54,972 nucleotides of DNA from Chrysochromulina tobinii (GCA_001275005.1 JWZX01003217.1:1-54972); one strand, 5' to 3'; numbered from the stretch's first letter, positions 17,618 through 27,741 are shown. Numbers and translations are program-made. Notes: generated by a model from the letters alone, not told the origin.

Positions 17618-20186
17618 ATGACGTGTATCGATGAGTACACCCTCGAAAAGCGCCTCGGGCAGGGTGCGATGGGCACCGTCCACCTGGTGACGCGCAAGAG
17701 AGACGGGCGGCAGCTCGCCCTCAAGCGTGTCAACTTTGCGGATCTGTCACACGAGGAGCGCAAGCAGACGCTGCTCGAGGTCGCGCTGCTCTCTCGCCTG
17801 CGCCATCCGAATATCATCGAGTACGTCGAACATTTCCATGACGGCGACGATCTATGCATCGTCATGGAGGTCGCACCCGATGACGTGCTCAAGGTGGTGC
17901 GGCGTGCAAAAGCAGCGGGCACGCCGCTGCCCGAGGAGCAGCTGCTGAGCATCCTGTCGCAAGTGGCATCGGCGCTGCACTACGCGCACAGCTGTCGCGT
18001 GCTTCACCGCGATGTAAAACCGGCCAACGTGCTGCTCACGGCGGACGGCACGCCCAAGCTCTCCGACTTCGGCATCAGCTGTACCGTGATGCAACACGAG
18101 CTGTCCCTCGGGCGCGCGCTGGTGAAGCGTGCGGACGGCGTGCGCGAGACGGAGTTCGAGGCGGCGGCAGACATCCGAGTGGAGCTCAAGGGCACGCCCG
18201 CATACATGGCGCCCGAGCTCTTCAACCACAAGATGGAGATGAACACCACGTACTCGGCCGCATCGGACGTGTGGGCGCTCGGCGTCATGATGTTCGAGCT
18301 CATGCTGTTTCGTCTGCCGTATGAGGGCGCGTCGATGATGTCGATCGTGTACAAGCTCGTCAACAACCCGTCGCAGAACGCCCTCACCGACGCGCGCGGC
18401 GCGCACGGCCGCGGCCACACCCAGTACTCCCAGGCCATGTACGCGTGCGTCGAGGCGATGCTGCATAAGCGGCCGCAGCAGCGCGCGACGCTGCCAGAGC
18501 TACTTTCGCGCCAGGTGCTGCTGCATCATGCGCGCGGCGGCGGAGCGCCCAAGCGCTTCATCGACCTGCTCGAGGAGGGCGCTGCCCAGATGAGCGGCCG
18601 GCTACCCGACGTATACTCGTTTGGACGCGGTGGTACTCGCCCTCGCCTGCGCGACGACTTGATGGGTCTCCAGATTCGGCAAGTAGCCTGCGGCGCGGCG
18701 CACTGCGCGGTGGTCGCCGTCTCGGGTGAGGTGTTCACTTGGGGGAGGAACGAGTGCGGCCAGCTTGGCCACGGCGACAGGAAGCAGCTCAGCCTACGGA
18801 GGCGCGTGCTTTTCGCCGAGGAGGTCGAGGGCGCCGTCGTGGTGCGCGGCGTCGCGTGCGGCTTCGCGCATGCAAGTGCTCACCACGGCGTCCTATTCCC
18901 CACAGGTGCGCGGCGTCGCGTGCGGCTTTGCGCACACGATTGCGATCGCCCAGCACGGGCGGCGCCTGTACGCGTGGGGCAGCGACAAGCACGGGCAGCT
19001 CGGGCTGGGGAGTGGCGCCTTTTGCCGCGCGGACGTGGGTCTGCAGGTCGCGATCCACGAGGGCGAGCTAAGCATTGAAGGCGTGTGGCGGCCGATTCAC
19101 TGGGGCACGCTCCAACCGACCGACGTGGCGCGAGCGCGAGTGATCGCTGTCGAGGAGGGCTTCGGAGGCGCGGTGACCCTGAGCGCGCTATCCGAGGAAG
19201 GCGAGAGCACGGAGATCGAGATCGAGATCGGCAATCCACGGCTGATGGGTTTGCGTGATCCGATGGATTGCGTGCTCACGCCGACGGCGCTGCGGACTGT
19301 CCTCGATGACGTGGCAGAGGCGTGGGCCGTCGTGGCGTGCGGCGATCGGCACTCGGCCGCCATCACCACTGCGGGATCCGCGTACGCATGGGGCAGCGCC
19401 GATGACGGACGGCTCGGGGTGCTCCTTGTCCCAGGGGAGAGCCGCGTGCTGGCCCCTCGGAAGCTGCCACTCTCGCTGCGAGTGCCCGAGACAGCGCGCG
19501 AGCTCGAGGGCCACTTGGAGGGCCACTTGGCGATGGTGGACTGCGGCGACGAGTTCACGTGCTACGTGGACGAGGCGGGCCGGCTGTGGGGTTGCGGCGC
19601 CAACTACGACGGGCAGCTTGGCATCGACGATCCGGACGTGGGGGAGGTTGGCACGCCGATGCGGCTGATTCCCTGGGGTCCCACTGACCCGGACGACGTG
19701 GGGATTGACTTCATTGCGTGCGGCGCGACGCACGTGGCGGCGGCCGATACGTTGGGGAGGCTCTGGCTGTGGGGCGGGCGGTTCGGCATGCCGCCGACGA
19801 AGGTTCGCTTGCCAGGCCGTTACGAGGACCCAGCTGACGAGAACGCCCTGGGCAGCCCTTGCGCGCTGGTCGCGTGCGGCGCGGACCTCGTCTTCACCGT
19901 GACGGACGACGGCGACGCCTTCACCTGGGGCGAGGGCAGCCACGGCCGCCTCGGCCTCGACGACGGCGCCCAATCTCATGAGGCGCCGCAAAGTCTTGCG
20001 TCACTCTCGGCGCCGCCAGTGAGGGTGCTGATGGTCGCGTGCAGCAAATCGGTCGCCAGCGCGGACGAGGGCCCGGCGGTGCTCGTGCTAGGCGAGCCCC
20101 ACGAAAGCGGCGCCCTCCACGATCAGTTCAAGCGCTTCCTACTCGCCGACAATGACCAGCGATGGGACGGGCGTCCCGCCCGTTGA
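17618..20186 (+). CDS. NEK-like Ser/Thr protein kinase fused to RCC1 repeats
   Basis: Exons 17618-18841 and 18906-20186 (834 aa). The kinase domain (about 1-300) has a Gly loop GQGAMGTV, the ATP lysine in LALKRV, catalytic loop HRDVKPANVLL, DFGIS and GTPAYMAPE, so it should be active. Residues about 330-800 hold RCC1 blades with the recurring pattern VACG-H-A-----G-VFTWG-N--GQLGHG. The kinase-then-RCC1 order is that of NEK8/NEK9, which act at cilia and in mitosis. The activation segment has a roughly 25-residue insert between DFGIS and GTPAYM. The intron is 64 nt and its first bases are identical to the start of the downstream exon, so the exact position of the junction is ambiguous but the protein is not. 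Confidence 0.85.
18842..18928 (+). repeat. Intron with exon-matching end and introner-core match
   Basis: GTGCGCGGCGTCGCGTGCGG occurs at 18842 (intron start) and again at 18906 (downstream exon start), so the intron lies in a 64-nt tandem duplication. Inside it GCATGCAAGTGCTCACCAC (18868-18886) is identical to part of the introner-like intron at 11374-11450, and in the same sense relative to the host gene. Confidence 0.65.
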
Positions 20187-20542
20187 GCTTGACAGTATTC
20201 TGTAGTGTTAAGTATGTGACGGGTCCCGCCCTTGACATACTATTCTGTAGTGCTTCTTAAGTGTAGGTGGACTTGTTTAGGACTCGTACAGATCGGTTCC
20301 CTTCCGCGCTAGATGCGATTCCCGCAACTTCCCCGGCCCGCACAGGCGACAGACTGAGCGCGCGGCGGGGCACGGGGCAGCACATACAGAAATACTAGAT
20401 AGGAACGAGCTCGTCAAGGATTTGGGGGCCGATGCGGAATCCGGTAGTGGGGCATTCTGCTTCTCCGGCACAGTACGTCGATCACAGAGTTCACAGAACA
20501 CAGCTCTGAGACTCGCACACGGATGCGCACCATCATCCGCTC
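20187..20542. other. Convergent 3' intergenic region
   Basis: It lies between two convergent genes. It opens with a GC-rich inverted repeat around GGGACGGGCGTCCCGCCCGT (20164-20183, at the end of the kinase gene). A word TATTCTGTAGTG then occurs twice (about 20196 and 20242), each in a similar context (CTTGACA...TTAAG), indicating a small duplication. No gene was seen. Confidence 0.4.
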
Positions 20543-22516
20543 TCACGCGGCCGCGGGTGCACCGGTTTCGGACGGCGGCTCCTCAAACGCGAGCTTCTCG
20601 ATCATCTCGCAGAGGGCGTGCCAGCCGACCGCGGCCTCGGGGTGCTCCATGATCCGAGCGGCGAGCACGTCGATCGCCTCCGGCATCACGCCCCACTCCT
20701 CGACGCACTTGGGCCATAGGAAGCCGAGCAAGACGTCCTTGTCGCACGAGTCTTGCCCCCCGCTCGCGATATCGAAGGCGAGGTGCAGCGGGATCATGAG
20801 CTCGTCGAGCAGGAACATGAAGGACGCTTTGATGGACGCGATCGACTCGTCTCGCAGCATGCGCTCGATCGACTGCTCGCGCGTCATCTCGAGCATGCAG
20901 TTGAAGAAGAGGTCGGCGAACTCGTTGTAGTCGATGGCGCCGTCGTCGTTCTCGTCAGCCGCGAACATGAGCTTCTGTATCTGATGCTCGTTCAGCCCGA
21001 GCTTCGACTCGAAGAGACACTTTTGGAACTCGGCGCGGTCGAGCTTGCCTGAGCCGTCGGCGTCGTACGCCTGGAAGACGTTGCGCGCCATGTTGGTGAG
21101 CCGCTTCTGCTCCTCGGGCGTGATCGCCTGGAGCGGCGTGATCTTCGCCATCTTTGTCACCATGTGCCGCTTGCGCTCGAGCGCCGGGTCGCTCAGCTTA
21201 ATGATCATGCGCGCCGCCGGCCCGACGAAGTTGGAGATCATCACCTTGCCCTCGGAGTCGACGGGCGCGTCGGCGAGCACGGTCTGCAGCTGGATGGGCG
21301 TGAGCTTGACGAGGTCGGCCTCGATCATTGCGGCCTTGAGCATCTTGGTCGTCAGCCGGCCGTCCTCCTCCGCATCGTAGCTCGCCAGGTGCATCGAGAG
21401 GTACTCGACCAGGTCGTCCGACTCGCTCTGCAAGAAGCCGAGCTTCAGAGCTTCGACCAGGTAGTTGAACATGAGCGGCGCGAACTCGTTGTACTCGATG
21501 GTGCCGCTCTCGTCCTCGTCGATGAAGGACATGATCATCTTGATCTCACGCGGCGTCAGCTTCGTCGCGCCTAGCTGCAGCGACTTGAGGCATTCCACAA
21601 TCTCGCCGCGCTCGAGCCGGCCGCTGTTGTCCTTATCGAAGGAGCGGAAGGCGCTGAGAAGCATCTCGACGATCTCCTCCTCACCGAGCCCGTGGATGAC
21701 CTCGCGTGCCATGAGCTCGGCCTCCTCGTTGCGCACCGCCTCCTCCGCCGCGTTCAGCTGGCGCAGCCGCATCGTCTGGATGATGTCCGCGCCGAGCGGC
21801 GCGAACTCGGCGTACTCGATCTTGCCGTCGCCGTTGGCGTCCGCGAGCATCAGGATCTGGCGCACGCTGCTCTCGTCGAGGCCGAGCTGCGAGGTCTCTA
21901 GAAGCGTGCGGAACTCCTTCGGGTCCAGGTACCTGTTCCCGTCCGCGTCGCCGTCTTTGAAGATCGACACGAGAAGCTGCTCCAGCTCCGCGTCCGACTC
22001 AAACATTTGCTGCAGCGCCGCGGCCTGCGCGTCGGCGAGGTCGTTAGCGGCCTCCATGAGGCGCTCCTGGTTCTCATCGGCGCCGTCAAAGGCCGCGTCC
22101 GCGATCGCCTGCGCCGCCTTGTACTTGCCCGGCACGAAGGCGAGCGGCTGCGGCAGCCTCCCCTTGTCGGCAAACATGGCAGAGCACTCGAGCACGATCG
22201 CCTTGCGGCGGATGGCTGCGTCGAGCCACTGCTTGCGGATCGGCCGCTCACCCGGAAAGCGATTCTTCTGCTTCTCGATAATGTACGACACCCTCGGCGC
22301 CTCACCCTCTCCGCGCGGTTTCACGGTGAACGTGGCCGTCGCCACCAGCTCTGGCACGGGCTTGGTGGGCTGCGGCATCGAGAAGATGACGAGAAATTCA
22401 TGGCCCTGCTCGGCGCGGTCTTTGACGTGCCGCACGTGGTGCACGTACGAACCCAGGGCCCACGACTGACATAAGCCGTCCACCGCCTCGAAGGCTTTCT
22501 TCGGGTCCATGCTCAT
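20543..22516 (-). CDS. Multi-EF-hand calcium-binding protein
   Basis: A 657-aa intronless frame from an ATG. After a 160-residue N-terminal region of unknown fold come EF-hand pairs. Canonical loops: DGDADGNRYLDP (about 189), DANGDGKIEYAE (227), DKDNSGRLERGE (292), DEDESGTIEYNE (334), DADGSGKLDRAE (484) and DENDDGAIDYNE (520). Between 334 and 484 lies a pair with loops DAEEDGRLTTKM and one without ligands, so six good sites in four pairs. The C-terminal 110 residues have no recognised motif. Likely a cytosolic or flagellar calcium sensor; partner unknown. Convergent with the NEK-RCC1 gene. Confidence 0.85.
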   Translation of the reverse strand: MSMDPKKAFEAVDGLCQSWALGSYVHHVRHVKDRAEQGHEFLVIFSMPQPTKPVPELVATATFTVKPRGEGEAPRVSYIIEKQKNRFPGERPIRKQWLDAAIRRKAIVLECSAMFADKGRLPQPLAFVPGKYKAAQAIADAAFDGADENQERLMEAANDLADAQAAALQQMFESDAELEQLLVSIFKDGDADGNRYLDPKEFRTLLETSQLGLDESSVRQILMLADANGDGKIEYAEFAPLGADIIQTMRLRQLNAAEEAVRNEEAELMAREVIHGLGEEEIVEMLLSAFRSFDKDNSGRLERGEIVECLKSLQLGATKLTPREIKMIMSFIDEDESGTIEYNEFAPLMFNYLVEALKLGFLQSESDDLVEYLSMHLASYDAEEDGRLTTKMLKAAMIEADLVKLTPIQLQTVLADAPVDSEGKVMISNFVGPAARMIIKLSDPALERKRHMVTKMAKITPLQAITPEEQKRLTNMARNVFQAYDADGSGKLDRAEFQKCLFESKLGLNEHQIQKLMFAADENDDGAIDYNEFADLFFNCMLEMTREQSIERMLRDESIASIKASFMFLLDELMIPLHLAFDIASGGQDSCDKDVLLGFLWPKCVEEWGVMPEAIDVLAARIMEHPEAAVGWHALCEMIEKLAFEEPPSETGAPAAA

Positions 22517-22675
22517 GGAACGGCGCCTCCCTGCCGAAACGACACTCTATTTCGCTCGAGCGCACCCCGCAGACATGCGCAGATGGCTTTCCACTACATC
22601 TAAGGGCCGCTGTCATCACTGTCGCTGAGAACCAAAGTCTGATGAAGTTTACATACTATTTGGTTTGCGGCGAGA

Positions 22676-23261
22676 ATGGCGATCGTACAGGTGTTGCATC
22701 TCGCTCTCGACACACCTGCCGCTGCGCCAGCAGCGTTCACCGGCGGCCCGTCTGCTCCTTCGCTGCACCGCTCACGCGCTGCATCGCCCACCGCTCCCCC
22801 CCCTCTCGCCTTCCCCACAGTCATGGCTCGAGTACGGCTGGCTGCGGCTGCGGCGCATGGACTACTGGAACCCCGCCCACATCCCGACGAACTGCTCCAA
22901 CAAGCTCTTCCGCTACAGGGCGCCAGGCGCGATGTCGGCCGGCGTCAACGTGAAGAAGCTCGACGACGCCGTCGGCACCACGCCCTTCACCGTGCGCTAC
23001 TTCCAACGCGACCAGATGCGCCGTGATACAGGCTACTACCCAGACACGCCACTATCACTCACCCACGCGCTCTTTCAGAAGCCGCATATGAGCGGGCTGC
23101 GCCCCTCCGCCGCGGCGCCCGAAAAGATCGTAAGCCCCCCCGCCTTCCCCTTCGCCGCCGGCGAGGGCGTCGGTTATGCCAGTCCCAAGGCCATGGGCCT
23201 CTCGAAGAAGGTGCTCAACCCGCTCGCTCGCGACCATGACATGGGCGTCCCAAACATGTGA
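22676..23261 (+). CDS. Small basic protein of unknown function, two exons
   Basis: Proposed exons 22676-22690 (MAIVQ) and 22821-23261, with a GT...CAG intron of 130 nt; 151 aa. The intron is inferred because the second exon's frame is open and well composed from WLEYGWLRLRRMDYWNPAHI onwards, directly after a polypyrimidine-CCACAG acceptor, while the sequence before it reads as low-complexity. The protein is rich in Pro, Arg and aromatic residues (NPAHIPTNCSNKLF, GYYPDTPLSLTHALFQKP), the style of small microtubule-associated flagellar proteins, but no family was recognised. The first exon is the weakest part. Confidence 0.5.
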
Positions 23262-23689
23262 GTGCGCGCCGCGCGAGACACGGAAGATGAGCAAGGAATA
23301 GCCAGCGGCACGTGACTTATAGTATTACGGCGACGAGGGCGCCGGCTCATTCGTGGGGGCTCGAGGGGGGGGGGGGTTCGAGCCGCCACGGGTCCTGTCG
23401 ACAGGAAAGCTACCACAACCCTCGTCATCACGATGTGCTGGCAAATTTTGCGAGGAGCTAGGGAGAACTCGAGGAGCTCGCGCTGCACAGGGGACCCGAC
23501 TGACCTAGGATTCGTTTTTGAGTGAGTTAGGATTCCTATCGAGACACACCACGTGGTGATTTACGGGGTTCAGGACGAGATACCTACTGTGGCTCACAAG
23601 ATTTACCCTAGCGGCACACGCAGTTCTCCACTCACTCTTCAGGAACCTTCCTCAAACACCCCACGGCTTTCACGTGAACACGTGCACAC
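23262..23689. other. Intergenic, no gene seen
   Basis: 428 bp containing a run of eleven G around 23375 and otherwise unremarkable sequence. It probably holds the 3' UTR of the small gene and the promoter of the coiled-coil gene. Confidence 0.4.
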
Positions 23690-25984
23690 ATGCAGACACG
23701 TCTCCTCTTCGTTCTCGCGGCTGCGGCCGTTGAGCATTCGGCAGCCCGCTCGGCTCTAGTGAGCCGTCTTCGTGGAGGCTCTTTGGACGTCGTGTCACCA
23801 ACCGGGGCCGGTTCGGAGGACTCAGATGGCGAAGCAGCTGCTGAAGCTCCGCCAGACGTTGGCAGTGTCTGCAAGCGATACCGTGGCGAGCTCGCAGACT
23901 TTTTCGCTACCTTTGAGCAGCTCGTCCATCGCGCATGCACGACGTGCAAACCCAACGCGATCGGCTACCGCTCATCTCGCGATCGCATCAAGCAACGCGC
24001 CGACAGGCAGGCTCTGTGCACAGCGCACGCGCGGCTTTCAGAAATCTATCGCGATGCCGCTGCGCACGTCGAGCGCCCGTCTGGATCCGTGCCACGCTTC
24101 GCCGCCTCGACACTGCGTCTGCACCTTCTGCTGAGCCGTCTGCTCTCGGAGGAGGACACATCCTCCGCTGCCCCGAGCGCCTCCGACAAGAAGCCTTCCT
24201 CGGCTGACACAAGCCCCGCGGCTCCGCGGACGCTGGTGCTCGACGACGAGGCTGCAGCGCTCGACGCGATGCGCGCGGAGCTCTGCCGCAAGCCCACCGG
24301 TACCGTCGCCTCCGTCGTGCGCGAGCTGCGCGTCGCTCTCGCGCCCGCGGCCTCGACGCAGCTCCTCCTCGTGTATCGCACCCTCCTCGCCGCCGCTGCC
24401 AACACAGCTCCCTCGGCAGGCGCTGCGTTGAGCGCTATAGCACCAAGTGGCGGCGAAGCTGGCGGCATGGGCACGTCTGCGGGCGCGGCGGGCGCGGCGA
24501 CCGCGGCGGCCGCGGCGGCGCTGCAAGAGGAGCTTGAGCTCGCTAGGCAGCAAGCAGAGGCGGCGAGCGATTATGCGCGCGAGGCCGAGCGACTGGTGCA
24601 CGAGCAGGCGGGCCTTCGCTCGGAGGCGGAGCATCAGGCGGCGGTGCTCGCCACGCGCGTGGCACAGCTGGAGGCAGCGCCTCAGAGGGCAAGTGATGCG
24701 ACCACAGACGCGCAGGCGACCCACACGGCGGCCGCTCAGGCTGATGCGGCGAGGGAAGCGACGGCGGCGGCGGCGGCGCTCGCCGCGGCACGGGAGGCCG
24801 AGCAAGCGTCGCGCCGTGCCGAGCAAGCGTCGCGCTCCGAACTGAATGCGCTGCGCGAGGAGTTTCGTCAACGCTCCGACCTTCTGCGAGAGCTGCAGGA
24901 GCGGTTGGAGCTCGCCACGGCGCTCGGTACGCAATCGGCCGCGGCGGAGGCAGCCACACGCGAGCACGCCGAGCGGCTGGGCGAGACTGTGGCGACGCTC
25001 GAGCAGCAGTGCGCGAAGCTCGACGCGGGGCACCGCGCCCTTGTGCAGCGTGCCGCCGTGTGCGCGATGCTCGAGCAGCAAGCAGCGCGCCGCGCAATCG
25101 AGCTCGGGCAGCTCGGAGAGATCTCCCAGCAGCTCGGAGAGATGCCTCCCGGAGCCACCGCTGCCGTCCACCATGGCCATCCCGCACCGCAGCATGGGCA
25201 GCCGCCGCCGCTTCAGCACCAGCCAGGCCAGTCACCCATGCAGCCAGGCCAGCAGCAGCCGCAGCCGCAGCAGCCGCAGCAGCCGCAGCAGCCGCAGCAG
25301 CCGCAGCAGCCGCAGCAGCCGCAGCAGCCACAGCAGCAGCAGCTGCAGCCACAGCCCTATGGCAGCTTCGCGGGAGCGCCACAAGCTCCGGCGGTGCCGC
25401 TCGCGAAGCACAGGGAGGTGCAGCTCGAGCTCGCCATGGCGCACGAGCGGCTGGCGCAGCTGCAAGGCATGCACGCGAGCAACATTCAAGAGCTCGAGCA
25501 TGCAAAGCGCGAGCTGCATGCGAGCGCAGCACACAGCCGGGAGCTGGGGCGCAAGTTGTACCTGGCCGAGCAGCAGCTACAGAGGATGCGCCAGCTATCG
25601 CGCCCCGGCTCGGCTGCAAATCCTGTGCCGCAGCTGCCGTTGGGGGAAGCACACGAGCAAGCACACGAGCAAGCACACGAACAGCGCCTGCCGTGGCAGC
25701 AGGGCCCGAGCTCGCACCGAAGCTCGCAGGGCGACGCGGCCGCGTCGAACATCGGCGCCGTCCAGCCGATGCCGAGCACCTCTGCGATCAGCGAGAACCT
25801 GAGCACGATTGCGGGCTCGCTGCTCGCGACGCTCAATAAAAAGGTGAAGCAGGCGACTTCCTCCACGCTCGAGCTGTCCAAGGGGCTCGTGGACGACATC
25901 AAAGGGCTCACGGGCGCGCAGCCGGCGCAGACGCTGGCGGCCGCGGCGCAGCGAGAGGCGCCGACGGGCGGCGGCTTCGCGTAA
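23690..25984 (+). CDS. Secreted or plastid-routed coiled-coil protein with Pro-Gln-Gln repeat
   Basis: A 764-aa frame from an ATG. The N-terminus is a signal-peptide-like stretch (MQTRLLFVLAAAAVEHSAAR) followed by RLRGGS, a Leu-Arg-Gly-Gly motif often seen just after the signal in secreted proteins of algae with complex plastids (general knowledge). Residues about 35-170 contain a helical domain with CxxC (ACTTCKP). About 270-480 is Ala/Glu/Arg coiled coil; then a Pro-Gln-Gln repeat encoded by a 9-bp CAGCAGCCG tandem array (about 25249-25345), another helical segment, a 12-bp array encoding AHEQ (about 25649-25680), and a C-terminal helix with LATLNKKVKQATSSTLELSK. No enzyme motif. Confidence 0.7.
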   Translation: MQTRLLFVLAAAAVEHSAARSALVSRLRGGSLDVVSPTGAGSEDSDGEAAAEAPPDVGSVCKRYRGELADFFATFEQLVHRACTTCKPNAIGYRSSRDRIKQRADRQALCTAHARLSEIYRDAAAHVERPSGSVPRFAASTLRLHLLLSRLLSEEDTSSAAPSASDKKPSSADTSPAAPRTLVLDDEAAALDAMRAELCRKPTGTVASVVRELRVALAPAASTQLLLVYRTLLAAAANTAPSAGAALSAIAPSGGEAGGMGTSAGAAGAATAAAAAALQEELELARQQAEAASDYAREAERLVHEQAGLRSEAEHQAAVLATRVAQLEAAPQRASDATTDAQATHTAAAQADAAREATAAAAALAAAREAEQASRRAEQASRSELNALREEFRQRSDLLRELQERLELATALGTQSAAAEAATREHAERLGETVATLEQQCAKLDAGHRALVQRAAVCAMLEQQAARRAIELGQLGEISQQLGEMPPGATAAVHHGHPAPQHGQPPPLQHQPGQSPMQPGQQQPQPQQPQQPQQPQQPQQPQQPQQPQQQQLQPQPYGSFAGAPQAPAVPLAKHREVQLELAMAHERLAQLQGMHASNIQELEHAKRELHASAAHSRELGRKLYLAEQQLQRMRQLSRPGSAANPVPQLPLGEAHEQAHEQAHEQRLPWQQGPSSHRSSQGDAAASNIGAVQPMPSTSAISENLSTIAGSLLATLNKKVKQATSSTLELSKGLVDDIKGLTGAQPAQTLAAAAQREAPTGGGFA
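25249..25345 (+). repeat. CAGCAGCCG minisatellite coding for Pro-Gln-Gln
   Basis: About nine 9-bp units in tandem, in frame within the coiled-coil gene. Such arrays vary in length by slippage. Confidence 0.85.
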
Positions 25985-26235
25985 CGTCATAGTATGCTGA
26001 GCAGCAGCTATGACGATTGCTGGGTCATGCAGGGGGGGCTTCGCGTCCGGGCCCTCCGCCGGTCGCGTGTCTTTTACCGGTGCCGAGTGTTAACAGCCAA
26101 TTCACACAAAGCGACATCGTGGGCGGCAGCGGCAACCGCGACACGCCCGGCGACTCGTCACCGAAGCTTTGTCGCCTCCAACGTGTCGTGGACCGCGAGG
26201 CCCGCGATTGGTAGGTACTGTGCGCCACTCCAGTC

Positions 26236-27741
26236 ATGTACTGGGTGTTGATTCAGAGCGCGGCACTAGCAGCGGCGCTCTTGATCATCATCATCTCGTT
26301 CTGGCCTCACTCCTGCGTCCATGATTCCCGGCCAACCGTCAAAATGCTGCCCCGAACGGCAACGGCAGCGGCGGGCAGGTGCCCGGGGCAGCAATGTGTG
26401 TCGGGAGAGGCTGCTGGGCTACCAATGCCCAGTTCGGATGCTCCAGACGGCCACGAGTGGTTGGGTGGCGCTCTCGGCTTTGCTGAAGCACCGAACGCCA
26501 CAGATGGTTACACAACGGCGAGGGCGCCGGTGAATGCGACGCTGCTCCTGATCGGCGTTGTGAGCGGCTCCAAGAACTTCGATGTGCGCGCGTGGCTTCG
26601 CCGCGCCTTCTGGCGTCAACGGGCATGGAGACATGGTGTTGGCTGGCGCTTCGTCGTGGGCACCACCTTGCCTCGGGGCGACAACGACCGCGTCTCGCTG
26701 AACTATGAAGCACGTCGCCATGGAGACATGGATCTGGTGCGGGGCAGCGAGCTGCCGCCGCGGCAAGCTCGGGTCGCGCTCCGTTGGTGGCTGCACGCTG
26801 CAGTACTCGCCACACAGGCGCATGCACCGGCATACTTTGCGCTCACGTACGACGCCGTACTCTTGAGCTTGCCCCGACTGGCCTCTCGATTGCGCTCCGT
26901 GGGGAGGACGCATCGCATGCGTCAACGGCCGGCCGAGCGGCGCTACCTTTACGGAGGCGACCTGCGCTGGGCCGCTTGGGCCGAGAGCAGCGAGCGGGCG
27001 GGCGCCACATGGCGCTGCGTGAGTGCAGTCACGCCGGTCGAGCTGCTCAGTGCGCGGTTGGCGGGGGACGTCGGTCCTCCCGCCGACACGCTCACACCCA
27101 GCGGCCGGCAGACGGCGACCAAGGCGGCGGAGAGCGGCTCGTTCTCCTCGGCGTGCACGAGGGGCGGCAGAGGCACCAAAGGCGCCAGCGACGGCAACAG
27201 AGCGGGCAACAGAGGGGGCACATCGGGCACATTCCTAGCTGCGAGTCCGGAGCTACAGGTGCTCTCAGCGCCGCTGCTGCGCGCACTGCAAGGCCCGATG
27301 GCCTACCGGCTACGCGCGCACCGATTGGAAGTGGTGCCGCCGTTGTCGCTCTGGGACCGATCGGAGACGTATCACCAGAGCGCCGCAGGGCGCACACCTT
27401 CGCAGCCCGCTCTGCTCGCGGCCACGGTGCTCGCTCGCGCCGTGTACAATGCGAGCCGGACGCGCGGGGGCATCGCCTACGTCGAGTTGCGCAGTGCACC
27501 CGATGCGCCCGCGTTCTCGTGGGAGGTCGAGCCGCTCGTCGTGCCCGGGGCCCGCTCGTTGCTCGTGCGCGGCGTGACGAATGGCATCGCCGCTGAGGCT
27601 GTTGTTGAGCGCTTCGAGCGCCAGCAGCGCTCGCCGTCGAACGTGCCCGTCCGCGTGCGCTGCTCACGCGCACGCTGCGAGCAGTGGGGGCTCGCCGAGG
27701 CCGATGCCGCCACCGCGTGTTGCGAAACCCAGCATCAGTGA
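26236..27741 (+). CDS. Type II membrane glycosyltransferase, GT31-like (beta-1,3-galactosyltransferase style)
   Basis: 501 aa. A short cytoplasmic end is followed by one TM anchor (residues about 5-23, LIQSAALAAALLIIIISFW), then a lumenal stem with N-glycosylation sequons (NAT, twice). The catalytic region starts with LLIGVVSGSKNFDVRAWLRR, then GWRFVVGT and LNYEARRHGDM, the pattern of GT31 enzymes (LL-G--S----F--R-AIR, F--G, E----GD). The usual DDD metal site is not clear: the corresponding region reads ALTYDAVLLS, which has lost two of three Asp. It may therefore be a divergent or inactive member. Golgi location inferred. Confidence 0.6.
   Translation: MYWVLIQSAALAAALLIIIISFWPHSCVHDSRPTVKMLPRTATAAAGRCPGQQCVSGEAAGLPMPSSDAPDGHEWLGGALGFAEAPNATDGYTTARAPVNATLLLIGVVSGSKNFDVRAWLRRAFWRQRAWRHGVGWRFVVGTTLPRGDNDRVSLNYEARRHGDMDLVRGSELPPRQARVALRWWLHAAVLATQAHAPAYFALTYDAVLLSLPRLASRLRSVGRTHRMRQRPAERRYLYGGDLRWAAWAESSERAGATWRCVSAVTPVELLSARLAGDVGPPADTLTPSGRQTATKAAESGSFSSACTRGGRGTKGASDGNRAGNRGGTSGTFLAASPELQVLSAPLLRALQGPMAYRLRAHRLEVVPPLSLWDRSETYHQSAAGRTPSQPALLAATVLARAVYNASRTRGGIAYVELRSAPDAPAFSWEVEPLVVPGARSLLVRGVTNGIAAEAVVERFERQQRSPSNVPVRVRCSRARCEQWGLAEADAATACCETQHQ

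Noticed and set aside
20164-20183. Rho-independent terminator at the GGGACGGGCGTCCCGCCC hairpin
   Set aside because: The genome is eukaryotic and the hairpin overlaps the last codons of the kinase gene, with no T tract.
25249-25345. Long direct repeat of a mobile element
   Set aside because: It is a simple 9-bp coding minisatellite.
24038-25676. Large minus-strand frames opposite the 23690-25984 gene
   Set aside because: Low-complexity Arg/Ala-rich translations caused by high GC; the plus-strand frame has a signal and coiled coils.
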